From: Desulfovibrio sp. OttesenSCG-928-C06
GTDB lineage: Bacteria > Desulfobacterota > Desulfovibrionia > Desulfovibrionales > Desulfovibrionaceae
Reading direction: 5' to 3'
Length of the DNA stretch: 64,000 nucleotides
NCBI GenBank assembly: GCA_030267065.1
Contig: JAJDJF010000001.1
Span: 80,448 to 144,447 of the forward strand
Shown here: in pieces, positions 25,920-34,155 of the stretch
How the letters are laid out: each line of letters starts with the position of its first letter
How positions within the stretch are numbered: the first letter of the stretch is position 1
Made by a program: the position numbers and the translations under genes
Notes under the pieces: generated by a model
Databases searched by the model: none
What the model was told of the DNA's origin: nothing
What the model saw: the letters and a program-made list of their open reading frames with translations, nothing else

Positions 25920-26942
25920 ATGAAAAAACTCAGTTGTGCTTTTATCGTCTCGTTGCTGGCCCTTTGCTTGGCCGGCACCGCTTTCGCGGCCGCTCCCGGT
26001 CAGAAAATCAAAAGCTTTGACCTGCTGGTTGACTACTCCATGTCCATGGGCTGGAAGTACAAAAAGACCGGCAATCAGAGAATTGCTCTGGCTCAGGAAC
26101 TGCTGACCAAGATCAACGCCCTGATCCCCGGTGAAGACTACACCGCCGGTATGCACCTCTTCGCTCCCAAGCTGGCTCCCAGAGAGTTCGGCGCTTATGG
26201 CCGCGCTGATATGCAGCAGGCTATTGACGCCCTCGCCGCCAACTATGTGCGTGACCGCAGCGTGCTTTCCGCCGGTACCGGCCTTGACGGCCTCGGCAGC
26301 CAGTATGCCGACCTGCCCCGCGACGGCGCTGTAGTGCTGTTCACCGATGGCGCTTACGGCCAGGGCCGCAACTCCATCAACGAAACCCGCGTGTTCTACC
26401 AGACCCAGCCGGGTATGTGCCTGCACATCGTTTCTTTCGCCAATGAGCCGGAAGAAAAAGCTATCGTTGACGGCATGGCCGCTGTGAACCCCTGCACCGT
26501 GTACGTTGAAGCTGCTGACCTCCTGGCCAGCGACGAAGCCGTGCAGGACTTTGTTGACCGCGTGTGGGGCGCTCCGGTTGCTCCTCAGAAGGAATACCAG
26601 AAGGTCGTAATGAGCGCCAATGACGTTCACTTCGCCTTTGACTCCGCCCAGATCCACGAATCCCAGATGAAGGTGGCTGACACCATTCTGGCCGATCTGC
26701 AGCAGGACGACGACCTGAAGGTGCGCATTGACGGTTACACCTGTAACGTTGGCGCTCCCGCTTACAACGTTGGCCTCTCCCAGCGCCGCGCTGACGCCGT
26801 TAAGAGCTACATGGTGAGCAAGGGCATTGCCTCCAGCCGCATCATCACTCAGGGCCACGGCGAAGTAGAACCGATTGCTGACAACAGCACTCTGGTTGGT
26901 CGCAAGATGAACAGAAGGGTTGAATTCACCTTCTTCAAGTAG
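25920..26942 (+). CDS. Secreted von Willebrand A-like / OmpA-domain fusion protein
   Basis: 340 residues. A Sec signal peptide (KKLSCAFIVSLLALCLAGTA, cut after AFA) leads to a domain of about 190 residues that resembles a von Willebrand A fold: LLVDYSMSMGW supplies an Asp-x-Ser-x-Ser MIDAS-like start and AVVLFTDGAYG a later Asp strand. The C-terminal 120 residues are an OmpA peptidoglycan-binding domain (HFAFDSAQI, YTCNVGAPAYNVGLSQRRADAVKSY cut short here, GHGEVEP, NRRVEF). There is no beta-barrel. Codons are strongly biased to the preferred set, suggesting high expression. Likely a periplasmic, cell-wall-binding protein; ligand unknown. Confidence 0.85.
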   Translation: MKKLSCAFIVSLLALCLAGTAFAAAPGQKIKSFDLLVDYSMSMGWKYKKTGNQRIALAQELLTKINALIPGEDYTAGMHLFAPKLAPREFGAYGRADMQQAIDALAANYVRDRSVLSAGTGLDGLGSQYADLPRDGAVVLFTDGAYGQGRNSINETRVFYQTQPGMCLHIVSFANEPEEKAIVDGMAAVNPCTVYVEAADLLASDEAVQDFVDRVWGAPVAPQKEYQKVVMSANDVHFAFDSAQIHESQMKVADTILADLQQDDDLKVRIDGYTCNVGAPAYNVGLSQRRADAVKSYMVSKGIASSRIITQGHGEVEPIADNSTLVGRKMNRRVEFTFFK

Positions 26943-27265
26943 GCAAGAATAACTGTATAGCCTGATGGCTAAAGGCGGTCCGGATGTTCCGGACCGCCTT
27001 TTTCATTTTAAAAAACTGAAAGATACTCGAAAAATTTGCCACCAGAATACAGCACTGGCGTAACAGGATAAACTATGTGACATAGATATTACCAGTTATG
27101 TGCCTTGCTATATGCCTGGCATGTGTCAGACGCCAGCCGGGTCATGCAGGCTTTTAGCTTGTCATTGGCCCGGTTTTGTGAAAAGTACAGTTTCTGGCAG
27201 CGCCGGAGATTCCGCCTGGATTTCTCACCTGCCACGCATCAATTCAATCTTGAAGGTATCCACTT
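26943..27265. other. Intergenic region before queD
   Basis: Holds the terminator at 26971-27003 and a short perfect dyad CTATGT-G-ACATAG at about 27073-27085, a possible operator. No preQ1 riboswitch pattern was recognised ahead of queD. Small ORFs from 27100 are unsupported. Confidence 0.5.
26971..27003 (+). terminator. Terminator after the OmpA-like gene
   Basis: AAAGGCGGTCCGGA pairs with TCCGGACCGCCTTT around a 3-nt loop and runs into a T-run. 28 nt after the stop codon. Confidence 0.93.
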
Positions 27266-27652
27266 ATGGCATCCCCACTCTGGCGTCTGGCCGTCCGTTC
27301 TGATTTTTCGGCCGGTCATGCCCTACGGCACTACGAAGGTAAATGCGAATCTCCGCACGGGCACAACTTTGCTGTCGAGGTTGTGGTAGAAGGCGAAAAA
27401 CTCAGCGAAGACACTGAGCTGCTTATGGATTTCAAGGAGATCAAGACCATGCTTAAAGCAGTGCTTGAACAACTTGACCACAAGGATCTCAACCTCACTC
27501 CCATGTTTTCTGAGAAAAACCCTTCATCGGAAAACATCGCGGCCTGGATCTACAAACAGATGCAGCCCGGTTTTGAAGGAAAAAGAGCCAGACTTTATAG
27601 CGTTAGCGTATCTGAAAAAGCGGCGCAGACAGCCACTTACATGGAGATATGA
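27266..27652 (+). CDS. queD: 6-carboxytetrahydropterin synthase
   Basis: 128 residues of the 6-pyruvoyl-tetrahydropterin synthase/QueD family, second step of queuosine precursor synthesis from dihydroneopterin triphosphate. Zinc His residues are in FSAGHAL and SPHGHNF; the catalytic Cys is in YEGKCESPHGH, as in QueD; MDFKEIK and LDHKDLN complete the pattern. Overlaps the following MFS gene by 4 nt, an odd pairing since that gene has no link to queuosine. Confidence 0.95.
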   Translation: MASPLWRLAVRSDFSAGHALRHYEGKCESPHGHNFAVEVVVEGEKLSEDTELLMDFKEIKTMLKAVLEQLDHKDLNLTPMFSEKNPSSENIAAWIYKQMQPGFEGKRARLYSVSVSEKAAQTATYMEI

Positions 27653-28851
27653 CTTTGTCCGGCACTTATTCGGAAAAGCTTTCCGCGCCGGAAAAGCGCG
27701 TAATGGTCATTGCCGTTACCGTAACCTCCATGATCGCCATCGGGGTTTCCAGTGTAGCACCGTCACTGCCGCTTCTGGGCAGGCACTTTGGCACGGACGA
27801 GGTCACAACCGCCCTGCTGATCACCTCTTTTACCCTGCCGGGCCTGTTGTTTTTACCTTTGGCCGGTTTTTTTGCCGACCGCTACGGTAGAAAAGCCGTC
27901 CTTTTGCCCAGCCTGATAATTTTCGGTTTAAGCGGAACGGCCTGCGCCTTTACCTCCAGTTTTGAAACCATGCTTGCGTTGCGCGCCGTGCAGGGCATCA
28001 GTGCTGCGCCCTTCGGCATGCTTGGAGCCACGCTGATAGGCGATACCTTTAATGGCCCGAAGCTGGGACGGATGATGGGCGTAAACGGGTCTGTCCTTAA
28101 CGTGACGCTGGCACTTTCGCCCGCCATAGGCGGTTTTTTGGCCAACATACACTGGAAGGCCATATTTATTTTGCCGCTGATTGCTCTGGCCGCCGCCGTG
28201 TTCAGCTTCCGGCAGCCGTTGCAGAAGCCGGAAAACAAACCGCCGCTAAAAGGCTATTTTCAATCAGTACTGGGCCTTTTGCGCAACAGAAAGGTTCTGG
28301 CCCTGCTCGGGCTTGGCTTTTTCAACCTGTTCATCACCTACGGGCCGATTCTGACCTGCTTTTCCTTGCTGGCAGACTCAAAGCATCAGGCCAGTCCTGC
28401 GCATATCGGATACATACTTGGCTCGCTTTCCATCAGCGCCGCCATAACCGCTCCCTGGGCAGGCAAGATGCTCTCGCGCACCTCGCCGCACAAGCTGCTG
28501 GTTGCCGGACAAAGCTGCATTGCCGTTGGACTGGCAATTATTCCGTTTGTTGGAATACTCTGGCTGCATCTGGTGCCCATTTTGCTGTTTGGCGCTGGAA
28601 TCGGGCTGTGCTCCACCACTGTTGTTTCCACCATGGTGGCGCAGGCTCCCACAGAACAGCGGGCCAGTCTTATGTCGGCCTACGGCATGTCTCTTTGTCT
28701 GGCCCAGACTGCGGCCCCTCTTATTTGCGGTGCAATAACCAAGTGGTTTGGCGTTGATTATGCATTTTTCAGTATGGCTGTGGCGGCCGCTATTATGGTG
28801 GCACTTAGCCGGAATATACGATGGGATAAACAGTCTGCCGCAACAGCCTGA
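27649..28851 (+). CDS. MFS exporter, Bcr/CflA-like drug-resistance family
   Basis: 400 residues with about 12 transmembrane helices. The loop motif between helices 2 and 3 reads GFFADRYGRKAVLL, typical of major facilitator proteins, and motif C-like APFGMLGATLIGD and helices 5-6 point to a drug/H+ antiporter. It should sit in the inner membrane and export small molecules; substrate unknown. The start overlaps the queD stop (ATGA), so the two are cotranslated. Confidence 0.88.
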   Translation: MTLSGTYSEKLSAPEKRVMVIAVTVTSMIAIGVSSVAPSLPLLGRHFGTDEVTTALLITSFTLPGLLFLPLAGFFADRYGRKAVLLPSLIIFGLSGTACAFTSSFETMLALRAVQGISAAPFGMLGATLIGDTFNGPKLGRMMGVNGSVLNVTLALSPAIGGFLANIHWKAIFILPLIALAAAVFSFRQPLQKPENKPPLKGYFQSVLGLLRNRKVLALLGLGFFNLFITYGPILTCFSLLADSKHQASPAHIGYILGSLSISAAITAPWAGKMLSRTSPHKLLVAGQSCIAVGLAIIPFVGILWLHLVPILLFGAGIGLCSTTVVSTMVAQAPTEQRASLMSAYGMSLCLAQTAAPLICGAITKWFGVDYAFFSMAVAAAIMVALSRNIRWDKQSAATA

Positions 28852-28967
28852 TGATGCAGTATCGAATTTTTGTTCCGCAAGCGCGTTTGACGTGCAAAAT
28901 GTGGAGTAAAATAAGATTGAGAAAATTATTGAGTTTTTGCGCTGCCAAGGATAGATAAATACGCTTT

Positions 28968-29007
28968 GTCAATTAACGACAGTTAATGTCAGTTAAAGAC
29001 AATAAGT
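28968..29007. promoter_or_regulatory. Tandem 10-bp repeat array with nested dyads upstream of yajC
   Basis: Four adjoining 10-bp units start at 28968, 28978, 28988 and 28998, alternating GTCA and GACA with TTAA cores. They form nested inverted repeats: ATTAAC-N4-GTTAAT (28972-28987), GACA-N5-TGTC (28978-28990) and an outer TTGTC/GACAA pair (28966-28970 with 28998-29002). Helical phasing suggests a cooperative protein-binding site controlling yajC-secD-secF; the factor is unknown. Confidence 0.5.
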
Positions 29008-29114
29008 TTGAATTTGTGGTTAATGCCCAGATGCCGGGGCCGTGTTGAAGTGGCGTCCGCCTGTGCAATGCGCAGGTGAAGTAACAAAGATAAATATGCT
29101 ATCCAGGAGGACTC

Positions 29115-29510
29115 ATGTTCAGTAGCATAGCCCACGCCATGGGCGTCGCCCCTCAGGGCGGAGCTGAAGGCGGCACCGCTGCAATGCTTAGCAGCTTCAT
29201 GCCCATTGTTCTTATCATCGTTGTATTCTACTTCCTGCTCATCCGCCCCCAGCAGAAAAGGGCCAAGCAGCACAGGGAAATGCTCCAGAGCCTGAAAAAG
29301 GGCGATTCCGTTGTCACCAGCGCCGGTATTTACGGCCGTATCGCCGAATTTGACGGCGACAACGTGGTGGTTGATACCGGAGAAGTCAAGTTCTACATGC
29401 TCAGAAGCGCTCTCAACGTTCTGCCCGCCAACCAGAAGAACCCCGTTCCTCTGAAAAAGGGCAAGAAAAAAGAAGTTGTTGAAGAAGTGCAAGACGATAA
29501 CGAAGAATAG
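29115..29510 (+). CDS. yajC: Preprotein translocase subunit YajC
   Basis: 131 residues. One transmembrane helix MPIVLIIVVFYFLLIRPQQKR (about 30-50) with the RPQQK signature, then GDSVVTSAGIYGRIAEFDGD. YajC is an inner-membrane partner of SecDF. AGGAGG lies before the ATG. Precedes secD by 509 nt with a terminator in between, so secDF have their own promoter or depend on read-through. Confidence 0.96.
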   Translation: MFSSIAHAMGVAPQGGAEGGTAAMLSSFMPIVLIIVVFYFLLIRPQQKRAKQHREMLQSLKKGDSVVTSAGIYGRIAEFDGDNVVVDTGEVKFYMLRSALNVLPANQKNPVPLKKGKKKEVVEEVQDDNEE

Positions 29511-29516
29511 CATTTT

Positions 29517-29560
29517 ACCGCCCGCACCGGTAAATCCGGCGCGGGCGGTTCTGCTTTTTT
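29517..29560 (+). terminator. Terminator after yajC
   Basis: ACCGCCCGC pairs with GCGGGCGGT, with inner CCGG pairing in the loop, followed after TCTGC by TTTTTT. 7 nt after the yajC stop. Confidence 0.85.
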
Positions 29561-29669
29561 CCGGCGCTCCCTCTTTCCCGGTATGACAGATAAACATTCC
29601 GGGGCACCCAGCCGCGGAAATCCGGCCAATCACCCCTTATGCCCCTATTTTGTATTTCCCGGAACAGCG

Positions 29670-29823
29670 ATGAAGCGGACTGACTTCAGGACCACCGGCA
29701 TTTTTACAGCACTTATCCTGCTTTCAGGTCAATGCTCCTGCCATACGGTCAGTTCCCGAAGACACCCTCGTTGTTCAGATAAATGCGGAAACAAGGTTTT
29801 TTGATGGTGATGCAAGCAGATAA
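29670..29823 (+). pseudogene. Possible frameshifted gene remnant, ExbD/TolR-like tail
   Basis: One frame from the ATG at 29670 starts like a membrane or signal segment (RTTGIFTALILLSGQ). A second frame gives APAIRSVPEDTLVVQINAET (to the TAA at 29821-29823), which resembles the periplasmic region of ExbD/TolR proteins. No single frame joins them. This could be a decayed gene or coincidence; the ExbD link is a guess by eye. Confidence 0.3.
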
Positions 29824-30018
29824 CGGCAGACAGGAAAACCACCCTGTAGTGAGATACCTTCAAGCCACCTTGCAATAGGCGAACCTTGCATATTTTGTGC
29901 TGTTCCCTGCCTGTACCGATTTTGTTCTTTACCGCATAAATATTTGCGCTCAGACAGTTATGATTTTGTTTATGTTGACCAGCAAGTTTAATTATATTTC
30001 GTGTTTGCCGGAGTACCA

Positions 30019-31611
30019 ATGAGACAGAGCATTATTTTGAGAATAAGCCTGACCCTGGTGATTCTGCTTCTTGCGCTCGCCTACCTACTGCCAAGCATTC
30101 CTGCCGTACAGGAAAGCCCGCTGGGTAAGACGCTGCCGGAAGCCAAAATCAACCTTGGTCTTGACCTGATGGGCGGCATCTATCTGGCCCTGGACGTTGA
30201 CGTTGACAAGGCCATAGAAAACTCCCTGAGCCAGATGGGGCAGGATATCCGCCAGACCGCCCGCGAAGACGGCCTGCATACCACCCGCCCCGGCTCCGAC
30301 AAGGACAGGCTGGTTTTCTCGCTTCCGGATGGAAGCAAGCGCGAGGCGTTTGAGAAACTCCTGGCCGAAAAGTTCCCGGAACTTGGTTATGACGCTGTGG
30401 CCCAGCCTGATGGTGGAATCCGCTACTCGGCCCGCTTCAAGGACGAAGCAAAGCTGAGACGCGAGAATATGGCTCTGGATATGGCCCTCAAGACTATCCG
30501 CAACCGTATTGACCAGTTTGGCGTGGCCGAACCGGACATTCGCAAGCAGGAAGCCCAGCGCCGCATCATCATCCAGTTGCCCGGCCTGAAGGATACCGAA
30601 AGAGCCATCAGGGTTATCGGCCAGACCGCGCACCTTGAGTTCCACATCCAGCGCAACCTTTCTTCCATGGAAGCGGAACGCGCCAGCCGTGGCCTGCTGC
30701 CTGTCGGAACCATCAAGCTGCCCCTGATTGGACGCGGTTCCGGGCTGGAAGACGGTTCCATCGTGGTTGAGCGCGATGCGGTACTCACCGGCGAATACAT
30801 TGAAGACGCCTACCAGAACTTTGACCAGCATAACCGCCCCTGCGTAGTTATCAAATTTACCAGACGCGGCGCGGCCATGTTCGAACGCATCACCGGCGAG
30901 AATGTTAACCGTAATCTGGCCATTGTGCTGGACGGCAGGGTCTATTCCGCGCCCAACATAAGCGAAAAAATCTCGCAAGGCAGCGCCAATATTACCGGCT
31001 CCTTCAGCATTGAAGAAGCCAACGACCTTGCTCTGGTGCTGCGCGCCGGTTCTTTGCCCGCTCCGGTTACAATCGGCGAAGAAAGAACCGTTGGTCCCTC
31101 GCTCGGTCAGGACTCCATCAACCGCGGCATCAACGCCGCCCTCATCGGGCTGTGCGCGGTGGTGCTGTTCATCATTGTTTACTACAGCTTCTCCGGCGTT
31201 ATTGCCGCGACCATGCTGCTGTTTGACATCATCCTGCTGCTGGCGGGCATGGCGGCTTTTGGGGCCACCCTCACCCTGCCCGGCATTGCCGGTATTGTGC
31301 TGACCATAGGCATGGCAGTGGACGCCAACGTGCTTATCTTTGAGCGCATCAGGGAAGAGCTGCGCATCGGCTCCACCCCGGAAGCCGCCGTCAAGCTCGG
31401 TTTCTCCCGCGCCACGCTTACGATTATGGACTCCAACCTGACCACGATTATCGCGGCGGTTATTTTGTACCAGTTCGGCACCGGGCCGGTACGCGGCTTT
31501 GCGGTAACGCTCACTTTGGGCATTATCGCCTCCATGTTCACGGCTATTTTTGTCTCCAGAGCCATCTTTGACCTCTGGATCAAGCCACAAAGCCGCAAGA
31601 TCAGCATCTAA
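30019..31611 (+). CDS. secD: Protein translocase subunit SecD
   Basis: 530 residues from the ATG at 30019 with GGAG 6 nt upstream; a GTG 18 nt earlier is less likely. First transmembrane helix, then the periplasmic P1 head (LGLDLMGGIYLALDVD, and DQFGVAEPDIRKQ onward), then five more helices with AALIGLCAVVLFIIVYY and GMAVDANVLIFERIREEL. SecD with SecF uses proton flow to pull secreted proteins through SecYEG. secF follows by 11 nt. Confidence 0.97.
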   Translation: MRQSIILRISLTLVILLLALAYLLPSIPAVQESPLGKTLPEAKINLGLDLMGGIYLALDVDVDKAIENSLSQMGQDIRQTAREDGLHTTRPGSDKDRLVFSLPDGSKREAFEKLLAEKFPELGYDAVAQPDGGIRYSARFKDEAKLRRENMALDMALKTIRNRIDQFGVAEPDIRKQEAQRRIIIQLPGLKDTERAIRVIGQTAHLEFHIQRNLSSMEAERASRGLLPVGTIKLPLIGRGSGLEDGSIVVERDAVLTGEYIEDAYQNFDQHNRPCVVIKFTRRGAAMFERITGENVNRNLAIVLDGRVYSAPNISEKISQGSANITGSFSIEEANDLALVLRAGSLPAPVTIGEERTVGPSLGQDSINRGINAALIGLCAVVLFIIVYYSFSGVIAATMLLFDIILLLAGMAAFGATLTLPGIAGIVLTIGMAVDANVLIFERIREELRIGSTPEAAVKLGFSRATLTIMDSNLTTIIAAVILYQFGTGPVRGFAVTLTLGIIASMFTAIFVSRAIFDLWIKPQSRKISI

Positions 31612-31622
31612 GGGAGTCGCAC

Positions 31623-32744
31623 ATGGGTTTGCATCTTATACCAAACAACTTGAATATTAACTTTGTGGGACTCCGCAAGGTTTCGTACTGCATTTCCATA
31701 GTTCTGATCCTGGTTGGACTGGCTTCCCTTGCTATCAAGGGCGGCCCGAGCTTCGGCATTGACTTTGCCGGCGGCACGGTGGTCCAGATCAAGTTCGACC
31801 AGCAGCTTTCTGACGCGGAACTGAAAAAGGCACTCGCTGACAGCGACCTGCCCGGACTGGTTGTGCAGAGCTTTGGCGAAACCTCGCAGGATTACCTGCT
31901 GCGCCTTTCCAGCAATGAGGACGTAAGCGCCCAGATGGTGCGCGATACCGTTAACGCGGCCTTTGCCCAGAATCTGCCCGGACAGACCTACGAAATCCAG
32001 CGTCTGGAAATGGTTGGCCCCAAAATGGGCGCGGACTTCCGCACCAAAGCTTTGGAAGCCCTTTATCTTGCTACCCTGCTCATGTCCGTTTACATTTCGG
32101 GCCGTTTTGAGCACCGTTGGGGCACCGCGCTGATTATGGCGGTGGTGCTTGGTGGCAGCATGCTTGGGCTTGACGCGATTGGTGTGCCCAAAGGCCTGCA
32201 AATTATAGGTGTTACGCTGGTTACGCTGGCCGTGTGCTGGCGGCTAAAACTGGCCTTTGCGCTTGGGGCGATGATCTCCATCCTGCATGACCTGTTCATA
32301 ACAGTCGGGATCTTCTCGCTGCTGGATAAGGAATTCGACCTTACCATCATTGCGGCACTGTTGACGGTTGTTGGTTACTCGCTCAACGACACCATCATCG
32401 TATTTGACCGCATCCGTGAGAACCTGCGCGGCAACCGCAGCCCCCTCACCAATATCATCAACTCCAGTATCAACCAGACCATGTCCAGAACAGTGCTGAC
32501 CTCCCTCACCACCCTGCTGGTGGTTGTGGCCCTGCTGATTCTGGGCGGCGATATCATCTTTGACTTCGCACTGGCCCTGTTCATAGGCATACTGGTGGGT
32601 ACATTCTCGTCCATCTTTGTTGCCAGCCCAATTCTGCTTGTTTTTGAAAAAACCATTCAAACCAGACAGATCAAGCAGGAAGAAGACGCCAAGGAAGCCG
32701 CCAAACGCGCTGCCAACCGCAGCCATGACGGTGCCCAGGTTTAA
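31623..32744 (+). CDS. secF: Protein translocase subunit SecF
   Basis: 373 residues, somewhat longer than usual because of a charged tail (KQEEDAKEAAKRAANRS). Six transmembrane helices; GGPSFGIDFAGGTVVQIKF is the P1-like start, and GYSLNDTIIVFDRIRENLR and TSLTTLLVVVALLILGG are family motifs. It completes the yajC/secDF module and ends at a strong terminator pair. Confidence 0.97.
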   Translation: MGLHLIPNNLNINFVGLRKVSYCISIVLILVGLASLAIKGGPSFGIDFAGGTVVQIKFDQQLSDAELKKALADSDLPGLVVQSFGETSQDYLLRLSSNEDVSAQMVRDTVNAAFAQNLPGQTYEIQRLEMVGPKMGADFRTKALEALYLATLLMSVYISGRFEHRWGTALIMAVVLGGSMLGLDAIGVPKGLQIIGVTLVTLAVCWRLKLAFALGAMISILHDLFITVGIFSLLDKEFDLTIIAALLTVVGYSLNDTIIVFDRIRENLRGNRSPLTNIINSSINQTMSRTVLTSLTTLLVVVALLILGGDIIFDFALALFIGILVGTFSSIFVASPILLVFEKTIQTRQIKQEEDAKEAAKRAANRSHDGAQV

Positions 32745-32756
32745 TTTGCGTTTTAT

Positions 32757-32796
32757 GCCTCCGGCGGCTGGGGGGGAATGATTACCCCCAGCCCCC
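32757..32796. repeat. Desulfovibrio-type intergenic stem-loop repeat, copy 1
   Basis: Begins TGCCTCCGGCGGCT and continues as a GC-rich hairpin GGCTGGGGG / CCCCCAGCC. The same opening recurs at 36847 and, inverted, at 37060. It lies just after secF. Confidence 0.7.
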
Positions 32797-32810
32797 CTCA
32801 GTATAAGTTC

Positions 32811-32858
32811 AACTAAAAAGTCCCGGCATATCAAATGATATGCCGGGACTTTTTAGTT
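32811..32858. terminator. Very long bidirectional terminator between secF and speB
   Basis: A 23-bp perfect stem starting AACTAAAAAGTCCCGG with a 2-nt loop, A-rich on one side and T-rich on the other. Serves the converging secF and agmatinase genes. Confidence 0.92.
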
Positions 32859-32931
32859 AGAGCATAGTACTGTTGAACGTTTATACTTATTCAAAGAAAA
32901 AACGCTTTAGCTTGCAATATGTATGTAGTTG

Positions 32932-34029
32932 TTAGCCAAACATACCCATAATCTCATAAACCAGCCGGGCCGTAGTGAAGTTTGGCGCGTGCAGCCCTGC
33001 CAACGGAGCCAGCTCCACCACGTCAAACCCGATGCAGGTGCGTCCGCCAAGCGAAGCCTCAATCAGGCGCAGGGCATCCCACCAGAACAGACCGCCCGGT
33101 TCCGGTGTGCCGGTGGCCGGCATGAGCGAGGCGTCCAGCGCATCAATATCAAAGGTCAAAAAGACCAGTTCCGGAAAATCAGCCGGGATCAGCCCGTCCA
33201 GAAGGCCACCCTGCCCGCTGCCGGAGTTTTGCCCGGCAACGTTTTTTGCTGTGTCTTCACATTGCTTGTCCGTCATACGTCCCTGCGTGCATCCCGGAAT
33301 GCTGCCTGCCAGCGGAAAACGGGCATCACGCGCGTCAAGGTGCCTAATGCCGCGCAGCTTGCGGAACTCAACTTCCTCAGGCGAGAGGCTGCGCACACCA
33401 ATCTGGAACAGGTTCAGCCCCAAATCGTCAACGGCCCGGCGCATCACGCAGGCATGGCTGTAGGGACTGCCCTCGTAGCTGTTGCGCAAATCCGCATGGG
33501 CATCGAACTGGATAACCCCGAAATGCCCGTAACGCTTTTTCAGCGCGCGCAACAAGCCAAGGGTGACGGTATGCTCGCCCCCCAGCGCCACCGGCAGGCA
33601 AGGGGCCGCACAGCAGCTTTTGGAGCTGGAGTCAGCAGCGAGAGTATCGTTTGTGGTAGCGCTACTTTTGATAGCATCACTGGCAGATTCAGATGCAACG
33701 CGTTTGTTCCGCAATGAATCAGGGCTGGGCCCCTGCGGGCCGCGTTCCAGCGCCGTCTGTACGGCTGCTTCGATATTGCCAAGCACCTTTTCTGCGTCTC
33801 CGGCGCAATCAACTTCGGGCCATGTGTAGATGCCGTGCTCAAGTGGCAGATTGCGGCCTGTCCATGCTTCAAGCTGGCTTGAGGCTTCTATGATCGCCTG
33901 CGGCCCAAGTCTGGTGCCGCCACCGTAAGATACTGTGGCCTCATAAGGTACCGGGATTACATGAAACCGGCACTCTTCCGGCGCTAAAGGCGTAATTTCT
34001 GACTCAAGAAATATTTTGGACTGACTCAT
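32932..34029 (-). CDS. speB: Agmatinase
   Basis: 365 residues. Hydrolyses agmatine to putrescine and urea. Two-manganese ureohydrolase motifs: GGEHTVT, FDAHADLR (about 168-175) and FDIDALDASLMPATGTPEPGG cut here to its core FDIDALD. Normal agmatinases are about 290-310 residues; the excess is two low-complexity insertions, Ser/Ala/Asn-rich near 95-140 (ASESASDAIKSSATTNDTL) and near 245-280. Last gene of the speA-dehydrogenase-decarboxylase-speB unit, which makes sense of its substrate. Confidence 0.93.
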   Translation of the reverse strand: MSQSKIFLESEITPLAPEECRFHVIPVPYEATVSYGGGTRLGPQAIIEASSQLEAWTGRNLPLEHGIYTWPEVDCAGDAEKVLGNIEAAVQTALERGPQGPSPDSLRNKRVASESASDAIKSSATTNDTLAADSSSKSCCAAPCLPVALGGEHTVTLGLLRALKKRYGHFGVIQFDAHADLRNSYEGSPYSHACVMRRAVDDLGLNLFQIGVRSLSPEEVEFRKLRGIRHLDARDARFPLAGSIPGCTQGRMTDKQCEDTAKNVAGQNSGSGQGGLLDGLIPADFPELVFLTFDIDALDASLMPATGTPEPGGLFWWDALRLIEASLGGRTCIGFDVVELAPLAGLHAPNFTTARLVYEIMGMFG

Positions 34030-34155
34030 TTTTCGCTTCCTGATTATTGTAATGCGAGAGCAACGTCTTCAAAGCTGTTCGTGTCAATCGGTAATGACAA
34101 TGCGTTACAGAACTGTCGGCTACCAGCCGGGCAGCAATAACGCCAGTCAAAGCGC

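Larger units (their letters stand above)
29511..30018. other. Long intergenic region between yajC and secD
   Basis: Terminator at 29517-29560, then about 450 bases with no intact gene. The stretch 29670-29823 contains protein-like sequence broken by a frameshift (see next feature). The minus-strand ORF 29729-30019 is not convincing. Confidence 0.5.

Noticed and set aside
26943-27265. preQ1 riboswitch ahead of queD
   Set aside because: No matching pseudoknot pattern; only a short dyad is visible.
29729-30019. Minus-strand ORF before secD
   Set aside because: Overlaps the secD promoter and ribosome site and has no features.
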